64,000 nt of DNA from Aradus depressus (lineage: Eukaryota; Arthropoda; Insecta; Hemiptera; Aradidae): assembly GCA_963662175.1 (NCBI GenBank), contig OY759221.1:22121027-22185026 (forward strand), in the 5' to 3' direction. Made by a program: the position numbers and the translations under genes. Position 1 is the stretch's first letter; each line of letters opens with the position of its first letter. The notes beneath the pieces were generated by a model. That model made no database searches. It saw only the letters and a program-made list of their open reading frames with translations, and was not told the origin of the DNA. Positions 20,801-33,084 of the stretch are shown piece after piece.

Positions 20801-22355
20801 ATACGTTACGATGTTCCTTATTTCTCGACTTTAATTTTTCTTGACACATATCCTATCTATGCTTCGATAGCTTAAACTTGTCACAATAAACAAAATTTGT
20901 GTTAAAAGAAAATAATATAACAGTGCAAATCTAAAAATATAAAGTATATAACATTTCAATATATATTATACGATATTATATTATATTATTATTAATATAT
21001 AATATTAATAATACCTAACGGCTGAAAATATCGATCAAGAATTATATATTTGTTGTCATATTGTCACAACAAATAGTATAATTTTTTTACCCATTTCAGG
21101 TTTTTTTTCATTTTTAAATGACAAACTTAATCTACAAATGAATACGAATCGAAGCATTTCAACAACAAATTCTAAAACTACCATCGACGCTGTAATTCTC
21201 TCGGTACAGTTGTATATATCTTATTTTAGCTACCACAAACCTATAATTTCATGTATAAAAGAAATTGAAGAACAATAAATTTGAAAGTTTAATTGCTCAT
21301 ACTAATTTTCTTATTGTAACGTTATAAAACAAATTTTAATCAAAATCCGTGCACGACAGCAAGTTTTTGAAACTAAAGCAGATGTTTACACATCAATTCT
21401 CGTGAGTACCGCGTCACTCATACATGTTTTTTTTTTTTCATATTTGTTATCTGGATGTCAGAAAACATGAAATTTTGTTTGTTGTCCGCATCGATTTTTC
21501 GAGCGATTACATAATTTCCACTCTAGAGTTGTAATGTACAATTGTCGTAATATTGCCAACTGTTTGTAATATTATGAGCAAATTGAAGTCGGTACCTGGA
21601 TATGTCGGTGAAATCGGTTACACTTACGTCTGTAGTCGGAACAATTCCTTTGTGTTGTGGTTGACATCAGAATCAGAACGTTACGCCTGTGTTGAAGAGT
21701 TAAAGACTCCAGTCGTCCTGACTTGATGAACCTTGGCAGTTATATCACATTGTATCACAGATACCTCTGTTCTTAGATTACATAAAGTGTCTAAAGTGTG
21801 AAAATGATTACATGTCAAAAATTAATCGAACTATCGATAGTACTATAGATTAATAAGGATTTGAATATTATCGATAGTCATATTTATTATCGATTGTAAC
21901 AGCGAATTTGAAAATGTGATTCAAAATTAGCGGTCTTGCACTTTCCAATTTCTCAGCTATATTCTCTATATTTTATGATAAGTTTACAGAATTTTTACAC
22001 TTATTTGACTATTTTTTCCCGGGATGACAAAAACATGACATGCACCAGACTTGTAAGGAGGAACTGTAAATTCTTTGTGAATAAGGTAGGCACCTAATTT
22101 ATTCATTTTTCATCTTACCACAAGCAGATGATCCTAGGTCCACAAAATAATACAGGGTTTTAACATAATCTTTGTTTCAGTCTAGATTTTTGGTTTACGT
22201 ATTTTTTTTAAATTTTAAATTTTAAATGTAACTGAAGTATAGATTTTTAAAAAAATTTGTTTTTTCATTAAAAACATTTTTTTTTAAATAAAAACATATT
22301 AACCTTATTTAATAAAAATATATGAACTAGTAAGTTGAAGGAACTGTTAATACAA
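20801..22355. other. AT-rich stretch without recognised gene
   Basis: No credible coding region. ATCGATAG/CTATCGAT phrases cluster at 21825-21895, resembling those near 16350 and 22690. This suggests another short repeat. Confidence 0.4.
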
Positions 22356-22358
22356 TTT

Positions 22359-22569
22359 GGGGGGCCATGACCGTGCGGGCTAGAGCGTAGAGCTTTGGTC
22401 GTATGGTCTCACCATGGTTTGCAGGTTCCAATCCCGTCCGGGAGTGAGTTTTATTTCATAGATAGAACTCCCTCCCGGGGCCATGTATGTCGTAAATATA
22501 ACTAGAAAACACATTTACAAGGCTAAAATGCACTGTACATAAGGCCAAAAAAAAAAAAAAAAAAAAAAA
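22359..22569 (+). mobile_element. SINE-B full-length copy
   Basis: The head 'gccatgaccgtgcgggcta', B box 'aggttccaatccc' (one change from consensus), body 'ctccctcccggggccatg' and a poly-A tail match the copy at 17251. Confidence 0.85.
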
Positions 22570-22999
22570 TACTGATTAGGACGAAACCTCTTTTCTTGGT
22601 AACAGACGTACGGAAACGGAACTCTTTTCCCGACAGCGGCGATTGCTTTTCTTGTTCAAAATTTATGTTTCAGATTATTCGATAGTTTTGCTATGAATTA
22701 TCGATACTATCGGGTGGCCCACTATCTATAGTTTGACACCACTACTCTGAACCCAATATACTGATTTAATTGAAAATAAATAGATGTCAAAAGTAATAGC
22801 TCCAATCGTTTCTTAGTTTGAGTGCTCACATAGTTTCAATCACAGACGCACAGACAGACACCATCGCAAAATTGGCTAAAACATATTTAGGGGACTTTGA
22901 AACGTATTCCGTTGAAAACTCAATCTCAGATTTTTACACGGTCACAATAATTAACAACTAACAGTATAAAAATCAAAAAAACTGAAGAACAATTAAAAA

Positions 23000-23260
23000 A
23001 TCGTTGGTGAAGTTGTAATCAATTAACATTTCGCTCCCCTTCCAAAGTTAGTCGATATTCAATAGTTTTGAGTCGATAAATTCATTATGTGGAGAGTTAT
23101 TTAGTTGAGCTCCACCTCTGATCCCCCTCCTTCTGTTCAGCCAATATCACTGAAATTTGACAGATCTTCTCATAAGGTTTTGACTTCAGATATGAAATTT
23201 CATATCGATACATTCTTTACATCAGCAGTTATTGGGGTTTTTGAGTTAAGTGTCTCCCCT
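23000..23260 (-). repeat. Repeat family C copy
   Basis: 'gttggtgaagttgtaatcaa', 'agtcgatattcaatagtt' and 'acatcagcagttattggggt' are family C phrases in reverse complement. Confidence 0.55.
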
Positions 23261-23664
23261 AAATAACAATATAAAATTTCGTGTGGATTTTTTTTTTTCA
23301 TATTTGATATCTGGTGGTCGGAAAACATGAAATTCTGTTAAGAATTCCGCATTGAATTTTTGACCGATAAAATAACTTCCCCTAAACTTTGTATAGCTAG
23401 GGAACTAAAAACAAACTTATTCGAAAGACTGAGTGACCGTGATAATTATCATTAGTACTCCTTTCAAATTGACTTAATTCGGTTAGAACAATTAACAACA
23501 ATTAGTAAAACGGTTTTAAGTAGGATTATTCGTTAATTGGTTAAATAAACTAGTTTTAATGATTTACAATGGCAAGAGAGAAAAATCCTTGTCCATTACC
23601 AGATATCATCTACTTTCCAAATAACTTTCAATCTGGGGAAGTACATTGCTGTGATTCATAATGT

Positions 23665-23860
23665 GTCTTTTTACTTTTCCAGCTTTACGGAGTATACGGA
23701 AAGTTATGTAATCAGTCAGAAATTTTACGTTGAGTTTTTCATATTTTCCGACCTCTTATTCCCAAAAGGGGAAAAAAACTAAATGTCCTATCTGTTTGTG
23801 TGTGTGAACCCGATAACTCCCGATGGAATGAATGTGTAGCGATTGTATCCGAACAACGAC
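23665..23860 (+). repeat. Repeat family C 5'-type end
   Basis: 'ttacttttccagctttacgg', 'gttatgtaatcagtcagaaa' and 'cccgataactcccgatgga' match the opening segment also seen at 27770 and 16222. Confidence 0.55.
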
Positions 23861-23950
23861 AGTGTCGCTAAACGGACAAACATTCAAATATATCCAAACA
23901 ATATTGCCAGCCTGCCAGCTGATTGAATAAGTGCAGAACATATGATTGTA

Positions 23951-24290
23951 GGTTAGGTTTTATGACTCAAGCCCGGGCTTTAACTACGAGGTCAGGTATC
24001 GCCTACTACCAGAGCGCTCTTTCGTCACTGGTGGACATGAGCCCGACTACTGTGGGAGTCCTAAATTATGCCTACCCTAAATTTTTATTCACCTAGGGTA
24101 GGGGTCTTTAACGAGTACCTGACATCGTACAGGCTCGGGACCATCGCTTAACGTCCCATCCGAAGGACGGCGTGCTTAAGTTTATTTTACCTCCCAAATA
24201 AAATAAACTAAAAGTCTTCGGTCGGGTTTCGAACCCACGATCTTGAGCTCAGAAGACAAGCACGCATACCACTGAGCTACCGGCGCCCTC
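23951..24290 (-). mobile_element. SINE-A full-length copy with 12-bp target duplication
   Basis: The tail-side 'ggttaggttttatgactc' and head-side 'ccggcgccctc' are flanked by 'catatgattgta' at 23939-23950 and 24291-24302. Confidence 0.9.
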
Positions 24291-24339
24291 CATATGATTG
24301 TATATAATAAATCGTATCTTTACAATTTATATAAAATTA

Positions 24340-24685
24340 TTGCTTGTTTTCTGAGCTCAAGAACGTGGGTTCGAAACCCGACTCCGTACTTCGGATGGAA
24401 CGTTAGCGATGAAATTCGTACCCACAAACCATGGTGAGACCATGCGACCAAAGCCCTACGTTCTAGCCCGCACGGCCACCATGTTGCTTAATGTCCCATC
24501 CAAAGGACGACGTACTCTTTCAAAACCGCGATTCAAAATAGTCGATTGGAAAACATAATTGAGCAATAACATATCGATGATTGGTTTTGTTTCATGACTC
24601 GGCTACTACACCCAGGTTTAGTTGCCTGTGGTGTTGAGCACAGTATGCAAGGACGCTATATCTGAGCCACCGGCTTACATAGTTG
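24340..24685. mobile_element. Cluster of SINE-A and SINE-B fragments in both orientations
   Basis: The pieces are: a SINE-A head (+) at about 24345-24410, a SINE-B head (-) at about 24425-24482 ('ctagcccgcacggccacc'), a SINE-A body piece (-) at about 24484-24520, and a SINE-A head (-) at about 24620-24680. It is a junkyard of truncated or rearranged insertions. Confidence 0.55.
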
Positions 24686-25028
24686 ACTAAGTGCTCAGAT
24701 CACTGCCCCTTGTTTAGAAATAAATACTCGGATGCTCCTCACGACTGAACATATCTTCATTGGCGAGAAGGTCGTTCTCAAGGTGGACTGGTAGCTAACC
24801 TTACTGTCATTCCCACTTCCCTGCTGTCTCCATTAACCAATTCATCTGTTATTACAAGTGCGATTTATATGCATTTACATATTTCTGCTTCTGAACCGTA
24901 TTCGCATTTTTATTAATATTTTTGAGTTTTTTCGGCAGCTTAAGGATTAGAGTACCTTGAGGCTTGCAAAGTTAACGATAAAACTAATCATTTTAAAGTT
25001 CAAACTATACATTTTAAAGTTGACTATA

Positions 25029-25416
25029 ATTGAGGAGTTTGGAGCCAGAGCGGACCAACCCACAATTTTTCGGAAAATGAGTTATTACCATCCTGATGTC
25101 GGCATAGGTTCCCTTTCTCAAAACCAGTGTGGATCACTTAGTTTCTTCACTTCAGTGATAGATAGCAGCACTTTAAGTTTAGTCCACAAATATTTTGTGC
25201 ATATATTTTCATAGTCACAATGGATCATACGGCCTTCAAAAACTTTATAGAACACAAAAAGGGATCACTCATCCAATACTATTTTAAAATTTCAAATATA
25301 AATAAATATTTGGGGCCCATTTATGGAGATAAACAAAATGTACTCAATTTTCAATTGCCATTTTCTTCCTGTTCAGTTTCAACCAGTTGGACCGCTCTGG
25401 CTCCAAAATCCTCAAT
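25029..25416. repeat. Inverted-repeat element, about 30-bp arms
   Basis: 'attgaggagtttggagccag' then 'agcggaccaac' at 25029-25059 pairs with 'gttggaccgctctggctcc' then 'aaaatcctcaat' near 25385-25416, with a few mismatches. The interior open frames show no domain. It is probably a MITE core; a target duplication was not found. Confidence 0.55.
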
Positions 25417-25562
25417 TGTGGAAGTGAATTAATTTTAGTTATAGTAAAATTATATTATCCTAGTGCAATACAATTTTTGTACTTAGCACAGTGCATAGCA
25501 ATGATTATGTTCATTTAATCTGTTATAAAGTTCTGTTAAATATAAGCCTAAAATATCTGATG

Positions 25563-25650
25563 TGTCTTTCTTATACCACCGACGATTTTACAGATTTCCA
25601 AATTTTTCTCACTAAATTTTGTTCTGTCTGGCCATATGTACGCGTCTTAT
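25563..25650. mobile_element. MITE family B end fragment
   Basis: 'tgtctttcttataccaccga' followed by 'ttttacagattt' matches one end of the family B MITE. Confidence 0.4.
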
Positions 25651-26144
25651 ATTGAGATGAGTGCATTCCAGCAACTCAAATGTTTCTCATGAATTCATTT
25701 TTCATATTGCGAACTTTTTATTCTGACTGTTTACTTTAAAAATTTATTCTCGGAACTGTTTTCTATGCTCAGTTCTCCTTTTTCTTTTCTAAGTCAGTCA
25801 GTTCAGTTTTAAACGTTTGGGTGAAAAGCAGTGGAGGTGGTGAGCGAAGAGTCAGGGGTTGAATTGAGCTGGATATTGGCGTTTTCAATTATGTGCCAGT
25901 TACTTCAATTGATATACAGCGCTCATTCAGCCGATACAAATCAATTTTGTAATCATCAATACTCATAACTTGCACTTCATTTCTACATTTGGGGACTCTT
26001 AAGGACAAGGGATATGGCCGACCCAACAAACATCACTGCCACATACATTTTTCTTTTTCAAACTCAAATATATATTTTATTTCCATTCTATTTATTGTTA
26101 TTTATTATAAAGAATATAAATGAAACGGGTCGCACTTTTATTAC

Positions 26145-26177
26145 ATTACAAAGTAGAGCTCAGATTTCGTGCAGTAA
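26145..26177 (+). repeat. Repeat family E, left part (resumes at 26939)
   Basis: 'aaagtagagctcagatttcg' then 'tgcagtaa' matches 62035-62066. After the Harbinger-like MITE and SINE, the family resumes at 26939 with 'cgtgcaataaaaagg' near 26956. Confidence 0.6.
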
Positions 26178-26938
26178 GGGGCTATCCTTAAATTACGTAA
26201 CGCAAAATTGTCCAAATTTGAATACCCCCCCTCCCTCTGTAACGGGCCTGTAACGGAAGCCTATACCCCCCCCCCCCCCCCCCGCCTAAAAATTACGTAA
26301 TATTCTGATGACCACCCCTCTCCTTTAAAAGGGAAAAAGTGAAAAAATTTGAAAATTTAAAAAAATGTAACATTTAATATATTATGGTTTACAGAGAACA
26401 TATGTAAAATAAATAAAATAATTATCTGAAAATGAAACATTTATTTGACCAAAATTTGAATCGAACTAGCTTTACGTAACGTCAGAATAGCCACCCCCCG
26501 ACCCCCTTGTAACGCTTCATAACGCTGTGATGAACCCTCACCCCTCCCCCTCCTTCCAGCGTTACGTAATTTAAGGACAGCACCTAGGTTAGGTTAGGTT
26601 AGGTTTTATGACTCATGCCCGGGCTTTAACTACGAGGTCATATCGCCTACTACCAGAGCGCTCTTTCGTCACTCTGGTGGACATGAGCCCGACTCTACTG
26701 TGGGAGTCCTAAATTTTGCCTACCCTAAATGTTTATTCATCTAGGGCAGGGGTCTTTAACTAGTACCTGACATCGTACAGGCTCGGGACCATCGCTTAAC
26801 GTCCCATCCGAAGGACGGCGTGCTTAAGTTTATTTTACCTCCCAGATAAAATAAACTAAGGGCCTCGTTCGGGCTACGAACCCACGACCTTGAGCTCAGA
26901 AGTCAAGCACGCGTACCACTGAGCTACCGGACAGCACC
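26178..26938. mobile_element. Harbinger-like MITE carrying a SINE-A near its right end
   Basis: The terminal repeats are GGGGCTATCCTTAAATTACG at 26178 and its near-complement ending in GGACAGCACC. A TAA duplication lies at 26175-26177 and 26939-26941. The TAA duplication and GG-starting ends fit PIF/Harbinger. The interior is noncoding, with an 18-nt C tract at 26266-26283. A SINE-A inserted two bases beyond the right end duplicated 'ggacagcaccta' (26575-26586 and 26929-26940). A related empty site is present at 62035-62145. Confidence 0.7.
26587..26928 (-). mobile_element. SINE-A copy with TTAGG-type tail and 12-bp target duplication
   Basis: On the + strand the tail reads 'ggttaggttaggtttt'. 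The head stops at 'gagctaccgg', slightly short of the usual 'cgccctc'. The target duplication is 'ggacagcaccta' on both sides. Confidence 0.9.
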
Positions 26939-27029
26939 TAAAACAATTAAAAAACGTGCAATAAAAAGGTCAAAATGTGCAACAAAAATTAAAGTACTGC
27001 CATTAACTGTATTCATTAATACGTAAATA

Positions 27030-27250
27030 AGCTTTGTATGGACGACATCTATTAATTTTCAGAGGAATCAGCCGACTTAAATACGCTAATAATAGTCGCT
27101 GTAATGAATGTATCGACACAAAATTTAGTATGAGGATTCAGAACCAATGTAAGTCACATATTGGAGTCGATTGACTTTGGAGCGAGAGTGAATACATAAT
27201 TGAATTATTCCTGGTGGGGAAGTACATATCAACAAACATCTAATTTCTGA
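27030..27250 (+). repeat. Repeat family C copy
   Basis: 'aatgaatgtatcgacacaaa', 'gtcgattgactttgga' and 'ggtggggaagtacat' are family phrases. Confidence 0.6.
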
Positions 27251-27769
27251 CCGATTACGTAACTTCCCCTATGCTACTAATGTCGTTCTCTTGCTCTCCT
27301 TTTCTACTTCTCCTTCGCGCAGTGTCCTTACCGCGACCTCTGACATATCTGTGATGCATTCAAAGACCTCTAAGCCTCTATTGTTACCCACTCAGGGTAA
27401 TTAGTATATGAGACTAGGTCATTGTTTACCGTCTAATCTTCTTTTACATAAAGAATTTCGCTTTTCCTTTTTGTGAAAGCTATTCATTCATGAAGAAGAT
27501 TTCGAGAGGATCTGATTCGTTCCGCTTTTCAAAATCTTCGCGCTTTCGTCAATTAAACTAACCCATTCATAATGTCGAATAAGATTTTGAGTTCAATTTA
27601 AAAGCCATTAAGGATTGGGTCAATGCTGACGCATGCGTCAATTCCAATAAGTATACTTACCCGCATCATTTGATCCCTTCAACGTTGCCATGACAACACA
27701 GTTCGTTGTCCACCCTCATCTGTAACTGAAAGCATGACATCCGTTTATTTAATTTGGAAAATTTAATTC

Positions 27770-28235
27770 AGTTTTTGCTTCCCCAATTATATGAAGTATA
27801 GAGGGAGTTACAGTAAAAAATTTGATGTTGAGTCTTTACAGGAATTTCATGTTTCATAACCCACTAATTCCAAAAATGAAAAAAAAAAAAATGTCTATGT
27901 CTGTGCACGCGATAACTCCCGATAGAATAAGTGCATCGACATTAAATTTTATAAATATTATATATGTATTCAGAACCTCATAAGTTCGACACCTATTGGT
28001 TTTGAGCGAAATCGGCCGAAATGAAGGGAGGATTGACGTAGTGACGTAGGCATAAACTTATTTTGGGGAAAAGGGCAGAAATTTTTGCGATATCAGGTTA
28101 AAAAAGCCTCATGTCCACTAGAAAGTCGAAAGAGCTTTATGGTAGATAGCGATTTTAGAGGGAGAGCGAAACTTTAATTGATTAATTCGTATTGGGGCTG
28201 TACATTTCCAGTGATTCACATTTTTTTTATTATTA
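27770..28235 (+). repeat. Repeat family C longer copy
   Basis: Runs from the opening segment ('ttccccaattatatgaagta') through 'gcgataactcccgataga', 'gagcgaaatcggccgaaatg' and the closing 'attaattcgtattggggct' then 'gtgattcac'. A small SINE-A-like piece ('gtccactagaaagtcgaaag') lies inside at about 28095-28150. Confidence 0.6.
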
Positions 28236-28855
28236 CATAACGCCAATTCTAATAAATATATATGTATCTTTTTCAGATATCTCTTTCAAGCCACTTTTTC
28301 CACCGATTATACATTTTCGGAAGAGGAGAAACCGACAAAAACACTCAGGTTAGTATTAAATTATCTATAAAGTTTACATTACCAAGATACGGTCTGTTTA
28401 GTTTTTGTAAAAATCGGTCAACTGGAAGTCAAGATGTTAGATATAGTGTAAAAACAGAGAGAAAAAAAAATTAATTAAGTCATATCCGTGTGTTATATTT
28501 CATTTTCTCTTTTTTTTTTCCACGGACTTAGTCAACAACTTCGTATAATACTTTATTTTTACAAAGCTCTTAGAGTTTACAGCAGATCGCCTTGTCAAGT
28601 TATAGAAGATTGACAATGTTATGTATCGAAAAATAAATATAAACTTATAGAAAAATCTATAAACAGTAAACGAGTAATTTGTAGTAATCTACGGTCTCCA
28701 TTTTATATAGAAAAATGTATATATTTAGTATTATAATTTTTCGACATTAGACACTTTTCGCTTTTCATGTAGATATAGGTACTGGAATTGTGTGTAGACC
28801 TAGAGTTCTACGCATCCAAATGCTCCTACACGTTCTCTAGAAGCTCAACTGGGAA
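28236..28855. other. AT-rich stretch without recognised gene
   Basis: The open frame at 28262-28474 shows no known motif. Nothing else is supported. Confidence 0.35.
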
Positions 28856-28859
28856 GTCC

Positions 28860-28985
28860 TAAATTTTGCCTATTCAGGATTTGTTACGAGTCTTTAACGA
28901 GTACCTGACTTCGAACAGGTTCGGGACCGCCCTTTAACTTCCCCTTCGAGGCATGTTCAAGGTTTTTCATCCGCCAGAAGAAAAA
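28860..28985 (-). mobile_element. SINE-A fragment
   Basis: 'aaattttgcctattca', 'ctttaacgagtacctgact' and 'ggttcgggaccg' mark a body fragment. Confidence 0.65.
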
Positions 28986-29423
28986 AAAAAACGTGTGTGC
29001 GGGACGCGCGGCAGGAGCGGAGCTCTTTCGCGATGTTTTTGGTTGAAAATAGTTTTTGGCTGAAAGTAATTTTAAATTGAAATATTTCAAATTGAAAATA
29101 TCAAATTATATAATTGTCCATGTAAATTTTTTAGGGAAAAATAATCGAATTGACGAATGCATGCTCTTAAGGAGTATTATGTTGAAAGGGGTGATCTTAT
29201 GAGAGTATTCAGGAATGAAATATTGTAGAGTAGGTGTAACAAAATTTTATTTAAATATTAAAATAGTATAGTATACAATTGTATCGTATTTGTCATGGAA
29301 TCAAGTACATAGAATCATTTCATCATAAGTATTTTCCAAGTATTTTGCTTGAGAAAGTTTATCGGTATTGTACATTGCCATGTAGTTTATAATAATAATT
29401 ATGTTTATAACAATAATTATTAT

Positions 29424-29774
29424 TCAACAACTTAATCTATCGATATCATCAGATTTTGCCTTATTATTTTCATCATTGTTATGTATAGTTATTGGCCTAG
29501 ACTTGTCACATTCAGTATCATGCACATTATTTTCTTCAAAATCTATAAATGAAATGATTGGTTTATGTTCACTAAAGTAAGAAACATAAATTGTTGACTC
29601 AATCCTTTCTATGAATTTTGCAAAAATAGCCCCACGTTTATGTTGATAATCTTTTATTGTAGTTAATTTTCGATCATTAACCATTTTCAGTATAAATGTG
29701 TCAAAAAGAAACTTAATCAATGGCTTAGCCCTCTCTTCTGCAAAATTACAATTGAAATCTCCAGACAAAATCAA
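29424..29774 (-). pseudogene. Endonuclease/exonuclease/phosphatase-fold fragment of a mobile element
   Basis: The 116-residue minus-strand frame starts near the GDFN motif (catalytic Asp-x-Asn of the AP-endonuclease-like fold). It contains NDRKLTTIKD and ends with YFSEHKPIISFI, matching the terminal S(D/E)H motif of that fold. LINEs and Helentron-type rolling-circle elements both carry such a domain, and the sequence does not decide between them. The N-terminal half is missing, and the tail after SFID is probably not part of the domain. Confidence 0.5.
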
Positions 29775-29998
29775 AGATCATATTCAATGATTGAGGAGTC
29801 ATATTTATCGATGCAAAGCCTGCCTAGATTCATTCATCCCCTCCCTTCCTGCCGCCCCCTCCCAAACCTTCCTAATGCCGGTTGGCGGAGTCGGGGAGGG
29901 GAGAGTGAAACTTTCGTTGCCATTTCCTCTTCGTAACGCTTTTCCCATCTCACTAGCAGAGAGACCAAGGGCACAATGAAGAGCTCCGCTCCAAAATC

Positions 29999-30395
29999 TA
30001 ATGGCCTCAGCAGGTTTCGAACTCTCGATCTTGTGCTCAGTTGGCAAGGACGCTATCCCAGATCTACTAGCGTCCTCACTATATACGAAACTCCCAGTGG
30101 GTAGAAGGGTCATATCGCCTACTACCAGAGTGCTCTTTTCTCGTTCTAATGGACATAAGCCCGACTCTACTGTGTGAGTCTTAAATTGTGCCTATCCTGG
30201 TTTATTCATCTAGGGTAGTGGGCATTAATTGACATTGTACAGGATCGGGACCATATCTCAACATCCTATCCGAAGGACATCGTGCTGAAGGTTTTTCACC
30301 TGCTAAATAAAAAAAAAATTTAAGGGCCTCAGCTGAATTTGAACTCGCGATCTTGTGCACACCTACTGGCGTGTTCACTATTTACAAAACTCCCA
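29999..30395 (-). mobile_element. Two adjoining diverged SINE-A copies
   Basis: A head piece lies at about 29999-30100 ('caggtttcgaactctcgatc'). A nearly complete diverged copy lies at about 30110-30395 ('atatcgcctactaccagagt' to 'gatcttgtgcac'). Confidence 0.65.
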
Positions 30396-30399
30396 GTGT

Positions 30400-31685
30400 C
30401 AGATAATAATCTGGAATATTTTGATAGCAGGGTTGCTTGCGTCCCAATTTAATTGTTAATTTCTTACTTGGAAGTTTAATTTCTCACAATACCTATCAAC
30501 AATTAATGTGTCCTAATTTTCTGAAATTGTTATCATTATAGTCTCTGAATCAAGTATTTTTATTGGAGCGGATAACGCTTCTTCGTAACGGTGATTGCTG
30601 ACGGATATCAAACTGATAAAATCCTTTGAAGGTCGCATTAAAGAAACGCGAAGCAGTTCTTTCGAATTACAGAATCACCGGGAGAGTTAACACTTGTCCC
30701 TGGTAAACATCTGGTTCCTGTTTCGTCAATCTGTCCTGACTCATTGACTGCTATGATTCACTGCCTACAAGATATCTGTCTGCTTTGTTATTTTTTTGAT
30801 TACGTATCACAAATGACCTTAGTTAATCCATCGACTAAAGTCCATGCTGAGTATTCATTTGATATGCAAGTATAATAATTCAGATAGTATTTCAGAAAAT
30901 TAGCATAACGGGAAAAATATCGCATATTTGTGAATCTCGTGGAAAATTAGTTTAGTTCCGTCATAATAATAATATTTATTTCCGTTAAACCGCAGTGAAA
31001 CATCCAAGATTCTGTATAACATATGTGACTTTCTTCTATACTGCTCCACAAAAAACCGGCGCACTCTGAAAATTTCATTTTTCGTTGTGGTAATAATGTT
31101 TTTTTTGGATTAAATATAGTTTAGAGTGGAGCAAATTTCATATGGAATAGGAAAGAAAAATCAAAACCCCTGTTGATATTCAGCCATATTTTTTATTAGC
31201 TCGAAACAATTGCATTCACGGTGAAATTTCGTAGGACTAAATTGTAGAGCATGAAATTTCCTATCGACTGAGTTTTATTTAGATTTTCTACGATTTATGA
31301 ATCGCGAAGTATGCACTTAGTATTACCTTACATACAAATAGGTACAGAGGATTTCCTGGACAAACGGAATTCCCCTATTATCGTACTGACGTCCATCTCT
31401 TTGTTTTCGACAGTCTGATCTAGTAAACCATGAGAACTGTTCCCAGTGGGCTGGTGAATCAGGGAGACTGTGTTACGTTAGCAGATCTGTCATAATGGCC
31501 GTGTGAACATCTTCAGTCTTAATGGGTTAAGGACGTTCTGCGAACATATTCATCTAACAAGCCCACAAACACGAACTTCCTGCAACTTGCAGTGGATTAA
31601 TTGCAGGATATTATTAGATAATAAAATATGAATTTGACGGAAATCCTTATCACAGGCCGCTGACAGTAGAAATCAAGCAACATCC
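30400..31685. other. Stretch without recognised gene
   Basis: No frame, RNA or element that I can support. Confidence 0.4.
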
Positions 31686-31689
31686 CTAG

Positions 31690-31775
31690 CCCTAGATACA
31701 GTAAAACCCCTCTGAATCGGAGTCACGAGACCAAGAAAATAGTCCATTGCAGAAGGGTGTCCGCTGTCGCGGGTT
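31690..31775 (+). mobile_element. pogo/Tigger-like terminal fragment
   Basis: 'TACAGTAAAACCCCTCTGAA' followed by 'tcggagtcacgagacc' and 'gggtgtccgctgtcgcgg' has the layout of a pogo/Tigger terminal repeat next to a TA. I see no matching right end, so it is a truncated copy. Confidence 0.45.
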
Positions 31776-31974
31776 AAAAAAAAAAAAAGTTTAATTTGCT
31801 TTTATGTTTAATACTATTTATGAGTCCTCCAAAATCAAAACTCATAATATCCAAAGTTATCAAAATTGAGATGGCAGTGGTTCTTTTTACAATTTTTTGA
31901 GCTGAATTCAAATATGGCGTTGGTTAGAATCAAAAGTCACCCTATCCTAGACCTAGAAGTTGAGGGTTGGAGTT

Positions 31975-32010
31975 AGAACTAACATTATCCTAGTGGATAA
32001 TGTTAGTTCT
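31975..32010. repeat. Perfect 16-bp-stem hairpin
   Basis: AGAACTAACATTATCC, loop tagt, then its exact reverse complement. There is no T-run after it and no gene next to it, so a terminator role is not suggested. Confidence 0.6.
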
Positions 32011-32465
32011 GACACTATGCGTCTTTTAACCAATCAGAAAGCAGTATTTGCGAGCATAACCTGCTCAAAGAGGTTTATTTTGTGCTGTATTTTTTTGTAC
32101 AATTACAACATGCTAATATTTTTACCTATGCTTTATGTAAAATTATAATTATATGTCAATTTTAATTATTTTTAATTTTTTTAAAATTATTTTAAGTTGT
32201 AATAATTGTAACAATAAATTTACATTGCATTTGAAAATGTTGAATGGTTTTGATTTATTTATACATGTTTGAGAAAGTTGGTAACAAAACTAACATTATT
32301 CGGCATTAGATAACGAACAATAGATAATTTGATAAAACACACATAATATACATAATGGGCTTTCGAAGCACATACGGCTCTTCGTTAACTCCATTAATTG
32401 TTAACTGTAACACTATTTCACTGTATAAATATGGTTATTCCGAATCGGGCCTCCACCCCAAATCT
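32011..32465. other. AT-rich stretch without recognised gene
   Basis: Nothing recognised. Confidence 0.4.
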
Positions 32466-32469
32466 CGCC

Positions 32470-32645
32470 CATAGAGGGCCTTTCTAACGAGTACCTGACA
32501 TCGTGCAGGCTCGGGACCATCGACGGCATGCTCAAGGTTTTTCCACATTCCAGATAAAAAACTTCAGGGCCTCGGCCGGGTTTCGAACCCGTGATCTTGA
32601 GCTCAGATGGCAAGCACGCTATCCCTGAGCTACTTGCGCCCTCTA
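32470..32645 (-). mobile_element. SINE-A copy (partial)
   Basis: Body from 'aacgagtacctgacatcg' to the head 'gagctacttgcgccctc'. Confidence 0.75.
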
Positions 32646-32679
32646 TAAACTAGGTATAAGACACAACTCTCAGAATTAC

Positions 32680-32800
32680 ACTGTCCAATGAGACAAAAAA
32701 ATCCGCTGAGACGGAATCATTACTTTCACATACCCAGTAATGCCAGTACAATTTTTAGAAGGAGGGAGAGTATGGTTGGTATAAGAAATAAAAAAAAAAA
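32680..32800. mobile_element. MITE family B half copy
   Basis: 'acatacccagtaatgccagt', 'ggagggagagtatggttgg' and 'tataagaaa' match the right half of the copy at 42663. Confidence 0.5.
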
Positions 32801-33084
32801 AAAAAAATCGGGTGCGTGCAACTCCGATTCTTGGCGAAATGAGCGTGACAACGTCTGAGTTGCGAGATAGCGAAAGTGTCAAGAATCAAATATAACAAAT
32901 CATTTCAATAAAATTTTTGAACCTTGAAACAATTTAAAAACAATATAGAAAGAAAACATTCATAAGCATAATAGTTAAAAAACGAGTTTATTATTAATAT
33001 TATTAATCTGTATTTATCTAATAATAATATTGGATAACTAGGTTATCTGTATATACAGAAAGTAACAGCTGTACTATAATCATA

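Noticed and set aside
31975..32010. Transcription terminator
   Set aside because: Eukaryotic context, no adjacent gene and no T-run after the stem.
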